Source of the DNA: an uncultured Akkermansia sp.
Lineage (GTDB): Bacteria > Verrucomicrobiota > Verrucomicrobiia > Verrucomicrobiales > Akkermansiaceae
Assembly (NCBI GenBank): GCA_947632055.1
Contig: CANRNS010000015.1
Location: 1 to 32,001, forward strand
Length of the DNA stretch: 32,001 bases
Reading direction: 5' to 3'
Part shown: positions 16,407-23,409 of the stretch, piece after piece
Position numbering within the stretch: position 1 is the first letter of the stretch
Layout of the letters: every line of letters starts with the position of its first letter
Notes under the pieces: model-generated
Databases searched by the model: none
What the model saw: only the letters and a program-made list of their open reading frames with translations
What the model was told of the DNA's origin: nothing
Made by a program: the position numbers and the translations under genes

Positions 16407-19400
16407 AAAAAGCACGCCAGAAGTTGGCAGCGTGGGCTCCCGCCATCAAGCGCTCCTTACTCCAACTGCGCAGCTACTTGGTTTCTCTCTACAACCGCTC
16501 ACCGCACCGTTTCGGTCCCAAGATTGAAACTCGCCGCGCTCACGCCGGAATCGTCACCGACCTCTTTGCCTCCATCATGTGTCGCATAGATGGCGTTGCC
16601 ATGGAGGATATGGATACCACCATGGATATCCTGCGCTACGATTTTCCGAATGTGGAACACAGCTGGATAGCCGACCGATTTCAAACCGCTTACCGTGCCG
16701 CCTATCCGCTGGAGCATACGTTGCGCCTGGCGGCGGTCAATCGCACCGAAGCTGAGCGTTACTCTCTCGCCTTGGAAATTCTGACAATGCTGCACCGCGT
16801 GGGCGGAGACCTTACAAACCCCACCCTCTTTGCGCGCGTGACGGAAGGACTGCACCTCCCTGGCGCAGCAAATGCTCTGGAAGTCTTGTTTCATACCCCG
16901 AACGCACCGTTGCCTCCCCCCATAGAATGTATCCGTTTTTCTGAGAATGTGGGACGGGGTGTTGTAACGCTTTCACCGGCAGATGCAGGGGTTCGTTTCC
17001 GTGCATTGCGCTGCGTGAACTTGCTTATCATCATCAACGACTCTCGTGTCCCTCTCTCGGTGCGTGGTCATATCTTGCATCTTGGGGATGTCATCCCCAT
17101 CTCCGCCGGCCAATCTGTAACACTGGCGGAAAGCAGTCTCACCTACGCCGCTATCCGTGGGTTGATGCTCGCTTATTACGCGGGCGTGCGCTACGTATGC
17201 TATATCGGGATGGAGGATGATTCCATTTCCATCTCCCGCCAGCGCCCGCTTAACGCCGTGGCTCGCATTATCTTCAGCGTCCATGTGGAGGTGGAGGTGT
17301 TGCGCAAAGACGCCGACTTTGTGCTGGATGGAATTCCCATGCAGCAGGGGGATACGGTATGCACCACCTACTTCACCCCCTTTCATGTGCGTGGAACAGG
17401 ACCGTACACCTTCACGGACCTGCACGATTCCGGAGACTCTGGACACAGTTTCCAGCTGGATCCACGCACGCGCAAAGTAGTGGTCACCAACCTGCCCTAC
17501 ACCAACAAGCCGGGGGCTCTCATGCTCGCACCGGGCTTGGCGCCGGGCATGGTGTTTGAGGTAAGCTATTCACGCGCCACCAACCGTGGTAAGCTGCGCG
17601 TGTTGGAGGGGGATACTCATACCCTCACCGTGCAGGGATCCTCGGTACGCGGCGAAATAGAGCTGCAGGATGGCGATCTTATTGAGCTGAGTCCCGTGCA
17701 ATTCTTGCGCTGCCGTTTTAGCGCCGGTGTGCTGGATGAGGAATCCAGCCTTATCAACATGCTGGAAACGCGAGGCCTCACACGCGACTTTGTGCGCTCC
17801 GGTCGTGTGGTGGACAATATCGATTTTTCCTTGCAGCGCGGCGAAATGGCCTGCATCCTCGGTCCCAGTGGCTCAGGCAAATCTACATTACTCGCCCTGC
17901 TGGCCGGACATCTCTCTCCCTCCATGGGCTCCGTGTGCTACAATGGCGAGCTCCTTACGCCCGATAACACCTCGCTGCGTCAGCATATCGCCTTTATCCC
18001 GCACGAGGATATTTTGGATGAGGCCTTGACCGTGGGTGAGCATGTCTACCAAGCTTCCGTGGTGCGCCGACCTCGACTCAATCATGCTGATCGCATGCGC
18101 CGCGTGCTCGCAGTGCTCAACTTTGTGGGGCTCGGTTCGCTTTCCAAACGACATGTGGGGCGTGCCGGTGAGCGCACCATATCGGACGGCGAACGCTCCC
18201 GTCTCAATCTGGGGCTCGATCTGACCGGCACAGCAGAGGTTTTCCTCATTGATGAACCCATCAGCGGTCTCTCATCCGGAGATGCAGAGCGCGTCATTGA
18301 AACGCTGGAAGGCATGTCGGCCGGGCGAATTCTGCTCTGCACCCTGCATCGTCCGGCACAGAGCATTCTCAACCGTTTTCACAAGGTGATGGTGCTCAAT
18401 ACAGGTGGTCAAATGGCATTTTGGGGAACCCCTGCGGAGATGGTGCAGTATTTCCAGGAAGCTGCACGAGAGATGGGCTTGCACGTGAGCCGTGAATCGA
18501 TTGCGGCGGGCGGGGCGGATTATGTGTTTGAGGTGCTTGAGGCTCCCTACGCGCGCTTAGGGGATCGTCCTAACCCAAGTCCGGGTATGTGGCAGGAGCG
18601 CTTCGAGAGCTACACCTACCGCAAGACGCGCGAACCTCGCAATACGCCGCCGCAAACGAACGATAACTCGCCGGATGCAGCGGAGCAAGCACCCCGCCCA
18701 AGCATACAGAAGATGTCGAGGCGAAGCCTTCCCGAGCTCCTGCGCCTATTCAACCTATGGGTGCTGCGCACACTTCTGGGGCGTCTGCGCAGCCGCATGG
18801 GGCTTTACGCTCTTCTACTGGAGGGACCTCTTCTCGCTTTGCTGATAGCGGGAACGCTGCGAGCGGCGAGCGACACTCCCTATACTTATTACAAGGCGCT
18901 TCACATCAACGAGTATCTCTTTCTCTCCCTGGTGCTGGCCATGTTTTTTGGCCTAACCGATGCCGCATGCGAGATCTTGAGGGATAGGCTGCTTCTGCGA
19001 CGAGAGAGCAACTACCGTCCCTTCATCGCGGGCTATTTGACGGCTAAATGCCTGGTCATCACTGGCATAGCAGCCGTTCAGTGCGCTCTCTATCTGCTGG
19101 TGGGCAATGCCCTTTTGAGTATTCATGAAATGTTTTGGCAGCACCTGGGTATCATGGTGCTCACGGCTTTTGTGGGCATAGCTCTTTCTCTGATGGTGTC
19201 GGCTTTTGTACGTTCAGAGCGTACAGCGCTCAATGTGGTGCCATTGTTGTTGGTGCCGCAAATCCTGCTGGCGGGCGCTCTGGTGCGTTTTGAGGAAATG
19301 AATGAATTTGCCCCCGATGTGCCGAATTTTATGCCGGCAAAGGTGAACCAGGCTCTTTCCAACCTGCGGCACCGTGTCGCCTACCAGGATGAAACCACGC

Positions 19401-20005
19401 ACAATATCCTTACACGCCCGGTTCCGCTCATTGCAGAGTTTTGTCCGCTGCGCTACGCTTTCGAGATGATTTTCGTGACGCAAAGTACTGATAATCTATG
19501 GGAAATTGAAAATCGTCGCATCGATCGTGTGCGCGATGAACTCAAAGTGCATGGCTCCGATGAGGATGTGCGCTTCATCCAACGCGCCGCCCTCTTGCTC
19601 AACACGACGGCCCGCGATGCTGATGAAGCCAAAAGTATTCTGCGCAGCACGCGTAAAACGGCCCTGAGCGGAGATGAAAACAGTCTCCTGGCTCTCACAA
19701 AACGACTGGAAGCGCGCAGCATCACTCCTAAAAACCAGCCCCTCGAATTCTTCTTTTCCAATCGCCGTCTCGTTGCCGTCAGTGAAGGTGTGAAAACAGC
19801 TCGCAAGGACGCCCGTCTTAACGAGCACCGAGGCTTTTTCCTTTCCCCGCGCCAAGCCCCCCCGCTCGGCTGGATTGATCAGGAAACTGATGCCGGATCC
19901 GTGTCCACGATCTGGCGCAATGGAACCTACCTCTTCCTCATGGGCCTTATCCCCGTTCTTGTCGCAGGTCAACGCCTGCGACGCATTTGCCGTGGTAAAC
20001 GCTGA
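16400..20005 (+). CDS. ABCG-type transporter fusion with a long N-terminal regulatory region
   Basis: I choose ATG 16400 (MLKKARQKL), which has AAGGAAGGAGG just upstream, rather than 16343. The 1201-residue product has four parts. Residues 30-160 are helical and TerB-like (LFASIMCRIDGVAMEDMDTTM). Residues 160-460 are beta-rich and unassigned. An ATPase domain follows with Walker A GPSGSGKST (488-496), an unusual signature ISDGERSRL (594-602) and Walker B VFLIDEPISGL (614-624). Last is a linker and an ABC2-type membrane domain from about 800, closing with a final helix near 1180. The order ATPase-then-membrane is that of ABCG/White transporters. No FHA motif could be seen in the N-terminal part. 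Substrate unknown. Confidence 0.88.
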   Translation: MLKKARQKLAAWAPAIKRSLLQLRSYLVSLYNRSPHRFGPKIETRRAHAGIVTDLFASIMCRIDGVAMEDMDTTMDILRYDFPNVEHSWIADRFQTAYRAAYPLEHTLRLAAVNRTEAERYSLALEILTMLHRVGGDLTNPTLFARVTEGLHLPGAANALEVLFHTPNAPLPPPIECIRFSENVGRGVVTLSPADAGVRFRALRCVNLLIIINDSRVPLSVRGHILHLGDVIPISAGQSVTLAESSLTYAAIRGLMLAYYAGVRYVCYIGMEDDSISISRQRPLNAVARIIFSVHVEVEVLRKDADFVLDGIPMQQGDTVCTTYFTPFHVRGTGPYTFTDLHDSGDSGHSFQLDPRTRKVVVTNLPYTNKPGALMLAPGLAPGMVFEVSYSRATNRGKLRVLEGDTHTLTVQGSSVRGEIELQDGDLIELSPVQFLRCRFSAGVLDEESSLINMLETRGLTRDFVRSGRVVDNIDFSLQRGEMACILGPSGSGKSTLLALLAGHLSPSMGSVCYNGELLTPDNTSLRQHIAFIPHEDILDEALTVGEHVYQASVVRRPRLNHADRMRRVLAVLNFVGLGSLSKRHVGRAGERTISDGERSRLNLGLDLTGTAEVFLIDEPISGLSSGDAERVIETLEGMSAGRILLCTLHRPAQSILNRFHKVMVLNTGGQMAFWGTPAEMVQYFQEAAREMGLHVSRESIAAGGADYVFEVLEAPYARLGDRPNPSPGMWQERFESYTYRKTREPRNTPPQTNDNSPDAAEQAPRPSIQKMSRRSLPELLRLFNLWVLRTLLGRLRSRMGLYALLLEGPLLALLIAGTLRAASDTPYTYYKALHINEYLFLSLVLAMFFGLTDAACEILRDRLLLRRESNYRPFIAGYLTAKCLVITGIAAVQCALYLLVGNALLSIHEMFWQHLGIMVLTAFVGIALSLMVSAFVRSERTALNVVPLLLVPQILLAGALVRFEEMNEFAPDVPNFMPAKVNQALSNLRHRVAYQDETTHNILTRPVPLIAEFCPLRYAFEMIFVTQSTDNLWEIENRRIDRVRDELKVHGSDEDVRFIQRAALLLNTTARDADEAKSILRSTRKTALSGDENSLLALTKRLEARSITPKNQPLEFFFSNRRLVAVSEGVKTARKDARLNEHRGFFLSPRQAPPLGWIDQETDAGSVSTIWRNGTYLFLMGLIPVLVAGQRLRRICRGKR

Positions 20006-20037
20006 CAAGAAAAGCGCACGTAAATTCCAAAATGCAC

Positions 20038-20067
20038 TTGACAAATTATACCAAACGGGTATATATA
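20038..20067 (+). promoter_or_regulatory. Promoter of the small basic protein gene
   Basis: A perfect TTGACA (20038-20043) is followed by overlapping TATATA boxes (20060-20065, spacer 16, or 20062-20067, spacer 18). The leader to the ATG at 20134 is about 60 nt. This is the most consensus-like promoter in the window, fitting a highly expressed ribosome-associated gene. Confidence 0.72.
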
Positions 20068-20133
20068 TGCCGCCGTCATGTGGGGGCACGCTCTGCCGCT
20101 GCAACAAACTTCATCAACCAGTAATTACACACT

Positions 20134-20238
20134 ATGGGATCCCTCAAAAAAAGGCGAAAGGCTAAAATTAACAAGCATAAACGCAGCAAGCGCATGCGCC
20201 AGAACCGGCACAAAAAGCGTTTGCGTTACAAGTCCTGA
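20134..20238 (+). CDS. AURKAIP1/COX24-type tiny basic ribosomal-like protein
   Basis: This gene is not in the ORF track. It encodes 34 residues, MGSLKKRRKAKINKHKRSKR to KKRLRYKS, almost half Lys/Arg. The MGSLKKRRKAKINKHKRRKR-type start is typical of the AURKAIP1/COX24-domain proteins (bS22/bTHXc-like) of Bacteroidota and related phyla, small-subunit ribosomal components. It stands alone between a near-consensus promoter and a hairpin-T-run terminator, supporting a real monocistronic gene. No Shine-Dalgarno site is seen before the ATG (ATTACACACTATG). Confidence 0.87.
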   Translation: MGSLKKRRKAKINKHKRSKRMRQNRHKKRLRYKS

Positions 20239-20292
20239 TCTCTGCCCTTTGCGCAGATCGGGACAACGGCGGAGCAACCTGTCCCATTTTCC

Positions 20293-20327
20293 ACGGCACT
20301 TTCCTCATTGCGGGTGTGCCGTTTTTT
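20293..20327 (+). terminator. Rho-independent terminator
   Basis: ACGGCAC (20293-20299) pairs with GTGCCGT (20316-20322) across a 16-nt loop and runs into TTTTTT (20322-20327). It ends the small basic protein transcript and touches the 3' end of the convergent gene. Confidence 0.75.
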
Positions 20328-21441
20328 ATACTTTGATGAAAAGTCCCTTTTTCCAGAGTAAATAGCAGATGAGCCATGATCCCCCCAATTGCGTAATAGA
20401 CGCGAGAAAGATGCTGGAGGAAGAGCCAGATGGGACATAGAAAATGGGGAGCAATACATCGGCGCACAGTTGAGGGTAGCCGGGCAAGTGATTGATGAGG
20501 TAGATAAAGAGGGCGTTCATGCCCACAATTCGCAACGGCAAACTCAACTTTTCTCCCCTGCTCCACCCATCGCACAGCAGGCGAAAAAACGCCAGGAGCC
20601 AGTATGCTATGCCCCCTGTCACGAGTACGAAAGATGGCGTCCATATTCCCTTGATGACAACGCCGCATTGCAATCCGATCACGATGCAAAATCCGCCCAA
20701 CAGGATGAGCTCAGCTGCCTGACGCCACATGGAATGTGTCCAGCTGCTTAGCCACCCGGCGCAGTAACCCATCAGGGCCAGCGCTGACGCCGAAACGATG
20801 CAAAGAGGTCCCTCCGGGTCATAGCTGCCGCTATACAAAACACCCGGACAGAGCACAGCATCCACTTTAGCATTGAGACATCCATCAGGAGTCATATCGC
20901 CGCCGAATGCCTGCAGGCACCACACAACTACAAGAATTGCCGTAGCCAGTATCGGCGCTGCCCATTTCCTACGTAGTCCAATGACAGCGCTGCCGGCCAA
21001 TGCAGAACTGATGCCGATTAATCCCAGTACCGATGCATAGCGCAACTCGTCAAACTGAACCGGCCATGTAAGGGAGGCCCTCATTTCCCACGCATTCACC
21101 ATGCAACCGAACACGGACAGAATCAGTGCACGCTTCCATAACTTAGCAATGAGGTTAAGTCGTTTCTTTTCTTTCTCAGCAGCCCGGGCGAACGAGTAGT
21201 ACATGGATGCACCGCTGATGAACACAAATATCGGAAAGATGAGATCATAAAACGCCAGTCCATCCCATGGACAGTGCCCCATCTGGCGCCGTATTTCTTG
21301 CACTCCCTCTTCCGAAAGTAAAAGCGGAGACAGCGTGCGGAATACGCCGTCCAGCCCGATGATGAAGAGCATATCCAGTCCGCGAAGGGCATCAAGAGAA
21401 TGTAAACGATGAATCATACCGGGCACTGTCAACTCTTTCAT
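20326..21441 (-). CDS. DUF5009 / HGSNAT-like membrane acyltransferase
   Basis: A 371-residue polytopic protein with about ten hydrophobic segments. It opens with HSLDALRGLDMLFIIGLDG, the family marker of DUF5009/DUF1624 proteins related to heparan-alpha-glucosaminide N-acetyltransferase. FYDLIFPIFVFISGASMYYSF and a C-terminal LRIVGMNALFIYLINHL also match. Members are thought to move acyl groups across the membrane to sugar acceptors. A shorter start at Met10 (MIHRLHSLDALRG) is possible and would match many relatives. It is monocistronic and convergent with the small basic protein gene. Its position beside the glycan locus may be chance. Confidence 0.85.
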   Translation of the reverse strand: MKELTVPGMIHRLHSLDALRGLDMLFIIGLDGVFRTLSPLLLSEEGVQEIRRQMGHCPWDGLAFYDLIFPIFVFISGASMYYSFARAAEKEKKRLNLIAKLWKRALILSVFGCMVNAWEMRASLTWPVQFDELRYASVLGLIGISSALAGSAVIGLRRKWAAPILATAILVVVWCLQAFGGDMTPDGCLNAKVDAVLCPGVLYSGSYDPEGPLCIVSASALALMGYCAGWLSSWTHSMWRQAAELILLGGFCIVIGLQCGVVIKGIWTPSFVLVTGGIAYWLLAFFRLLCDGWSRGEKLSLPLRIVGMNALFIYLINHLPGYPQLCADVLLPIFYVPSGSSSSIFLASITQLGGSWLICYLLWKKGLFIKV

Positions 21442-21451
21442 GACTCACTCA

Positions 21452-21480
21452 ATGATACCACCTATTCCGATTCTTACCAG
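21452..21480 (-). promoter_or_regulatory. Possible promoter of the DUF5009 gene
   Basis: TATCAT (minus strand, 21457-21452) lies 10 nt before the ATG at 21441. The -35 region, 17 bp upstream, reads CTGGTA and is weak. If real, this mRNA would also be nearly leaderless. Confidence 0.35.
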
Positions 21481-21647
21481 TCTTAGTTGTCCTGCATTTC
21501 CTCCTCATTTTTTTGCACATCGCAAGTTCATTATAGACCGAAAGTCAACACCTCTCGATGAAGCCCCGGCACAATTTGAGAATCGTTTGGAGAGTAGAGG
21601 CCACTGCATAGCGTTGTCCGATGGTATCGTTGATCATCGGAAAGCGC

Positions 21648-21822
21648 ATTTGCATGATGCTCCCATAAAGCAAAAAGCTCACTACCCGAAGCCAATGCTT
21701 CGCCTCTCGTCAGCTACGCGACTTCGTCGTATTCAATCGGCAATCCTCTTTTTCTTAACCCCCTCCGAGTGCTCGTTCTCCTTCAGCACGACCACCTTGG
21801 CGGGGATCTTGTAGCGGGCGAG
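21648..21822. repeat. Direct repeat copy 1 (partner 25474-25648)
   Basis: These 175 bp align without gaps to 25474-25648, with about ten mismatches counted by eye. The repeat covers about 85 bp of DNA downstream of the AMP-ligase gene and the last about 90 bp of its coding sequence. The rest of the 21442-22280 gap holds the ligase remnant, the inverted-repeat switch and no other gene I can see. Confidence 0.93.
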
Positions 21823-21930
21823 GCTGCTCATGTTGAAAAGCATTTTCGCTGCTACTCCATGCCGGGGTCATCGATCTTGATGAAATTGCTGGTCGAAGAT
21901 TTGCTGGTGGTCTGCGTGATGCCCGTTTCG
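21733..21930 (-). pseudogene. Decayed remnant of the AMP-forming ligase gene
   Basis: Read on the minus strand, the segment ends in an in-frame ARYKIPAKVVVLKENEH...KKKRIAD stop, nearly the C-terminus of the intact ligase at 25559 (ARYKIPAKVVVLKEDEH...KKKRIVD). Further in, two more blocks match after deletions. TTGAAAAGCATTTTCGC corresponds to the intact copy near 25711, and the stretch TGCCGGGGTCATCGATCTTG to GATGCCCGT corresponds to the copy near 26016-26080. Order and strand are kept but most of the gene is missing. It is therefore a truncated paralogue, not an expressed gene. Confidence 0.85.
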
Positions 21931-22030
21931 GGATTCAAATCTGTAAATCAGGAACATTTTAGGCGCTCATTTTCAATGCGCTAATTTATTCTTTTCCCTC
22001 CCCCATTTCATTAGTCGTTTGGCATGTCCT

Positions 22031-22214
22031 TCTCTTTTTGAAAGAGATAGTCAGACATATGGAGGCAACATGATATTAATGAAGGGGTAACGGTAGCGCC
22101 TTTTCAAAATAAGGTGAGATACGTGGAAACAATTTCGATTGGTTTAATTTCCTCTAGCAATTTTTATTCAAGGGTCGCATAATTTGGAACTTGACTATCT
22201 CTTTCAAAAAGAGA
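22031..22214. repeat. Perfect 23-bp inverted repeat around a 138-bp segment (candidate invertible promoter element)
   Basis: TCTCTTTTTGAAAGAGATAGTCA (22031-22053) is the exact reverse complement of 22192-22214. The right arm forms the spacer of the promoter for the gene at 22281, and the -35 TTGACT overlaps its outer edge. Each arm is itself a dyad: in the right arm ATCTCTTT and AAAGAGAT flank CAA. That geometry suits a recombinase site or a dimeric regulator. A related pair sits at 31350-31534. No recombinase gene is in the window. Confidence 0.8.
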
Positions 22215-22220
22215 TATACT
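22191..22220 (+). promoter_or_regulatory. Promoter of the plus-strand glycan operon
   Basis: TTGACT (22191-22196), an 18-bp spacer and TATACT (22215-22220). The spacer and most of the -35 are the right inverted-repeat arm, while the first T of the -35 lies in the enclosed segment. Inversion at the repeat would turn TTGACT into CTGACT and replace everything upstream. The leader to the ATG at 22281 is about 54 nt and has no Shine-Dalgarno site near the start. Confidence 0.7.
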
Positions 22221-22280
22221 GGCAGGGGTCTTGGGTTGAATCTGATGATTGAGGGAACAGGACTGTAACGCTTAACTTTT

Positions 22281-23105
22281 ATGTCCGAAAAAATAAAAAT
22301 TCGCCTTGAGGATCTTGTGCTTGATCCGGAGAAATACTATTTCTTTTACCCCCTACACTACGGAGATACCTTTTCAGGGGTCGGCTTTGTGAGGGAATTT
22401 GAGAGAAAAACAAATGCAAAGGTTGTCTGCCTGATACGCCCCTCCCAGGAACTCATCATGCGATTGTTTGAAATCGAGGAGTATGAACTTATCGATTATG
22501 ACTACAGCGAAACGAAAAGCTTTGATAAACGAATTGCCGCTTTGTCTAATTTATGTCCTCGTCCGCGTCGGGGTGGAATATTCGTTGCTTATACCAATTC
22601 ATCTGCTTACAGGAAATACCAATATGCAAACTCCCCTATGCATACAATGGAGCTCTATGCACACATGCTTCATATGAACGGATCTGTTCTGGACTGTTTC
22701 CAAAGACCAACAGCTCAACATATCTCCGTCAGTGATAGGTTCCTTGAAAAAATCTCTACCATAGCACCTGTTGAGAAAATTGTTTTACTATCCCCCCAAT
22801 CTCTCAGTTGCCCTATCAATGCCGAGGTGGGGAAAAATTACTGGGAAAATGAGTCTCGAATCTGGACGGAGAGGGGATACAAAGTCGTTGTCAGCAGCAT
22901 CAAACCAATGGAGATAGCAAGCTGCGCCGTACGGGTGGACATGACCATGGAAGAGGCTGTTTGGCTGGGAATCCATTGTCGCCATGTAACGGCAAGGAGA
23001 TCAGGTTATACGGATCTCCTGTGTTTCCTATGCAAAGACATGACCGTTGTGTATAACTCACATGGCTTTTTTTGTCCTACAATTTCTATGATCCATTTGG
23101 TTTAG
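22281..23105 (+). CDS. GT9-like glycosyltransferase, reading frame broken near the 3' end
   Basis: The 274-residue product resembles GT-B heptosyltransferase-like (GT9) proteins. The N-terminal FFYPLHYGDTFSGVGFVREF is like the nucleotide-sugar transferase opening with G-D-x-x-x. A mid-domain KIVLLSPQSLSCP strand and CRHVTARRSGYTDLLCFL (about 233-250), like the acceptor/donor-pocket RSG.tDLL motif, follow. The donor sugar is unknown. The frame runs out after a 7-T tract (23067-23073), and the natural C-terminus continues in the frame of 23072-23335. One extra T would join them into a 351-residue protein. The gene is visibly AT-richer than the next one. It is the first gene of the plus operon. 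Confidence 0.65.
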   Translation: MSEKIKIRLEDLVLDPEKYYFFYPLHYGDTFSGVGFVREFERKTNAKVVCLIRPSQELIMRLFEIEEYELIDYDYSETKSFDKRIAALSNLCPRPRRGGIFVAYTNSSAYRKYQYANSPMHTMELYAHMLHMNGSVLDCFQRPTAQHISVSDRFLEKISTIAPVEKIVLLSPQSLSCPINAEVGKNYWENESRIWTERGYKVVVSSIKPMEIASCAVRVDMTMEEAVWLGIHCRHVTARRSGYTDLLCFLCKDMTVVYNSHGFFCPTISMIHLV

Positions 23106-23335
23106 AAATTAACGAGATTATTTTGCCTGAGGATGAAATGTGTGATGCAAATGGAATTCGTCTTTCCGTTGTTTCCGACATCAAAAATCTCAATCAACTT
23201 AAACGAAATTGGTGGATAGTGAGACTTTTCTCTCACATTACTTTTGGGCGCAAACGACGCAAATACAAAAAACAAAAGAGAGAACTCCGATACCGGATCA
23301 AAGAGGCGAAAGAAGCGAAAGAAATATTGAAATGA
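23072..23335 (+). pseudogene. Frame-shifted C-terminal part of the GT9-like glycosyltransferase
   Basis: This frame has only a TTG as possible start, inside the T-tract, and continues the preceding protein: SYNFYDPFGLEINEIILPED, then a basic helical tail (KRRKYKKQKRELRYRIKEAK). It is probably not an independent gene. The break may be a true mutation, a slippage-based on/off tract or a sequencing error. A ribosome slipping on the T-run could also produce the full protein. Confidence 0.65.
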
Positions 23336-23409
23336 TGCACAGCTTACAGGATGAACCGTATTCGACGTTATGACTCAATCTTTTCGTCACTTTTTAACCC
23401 TATTTTCGT

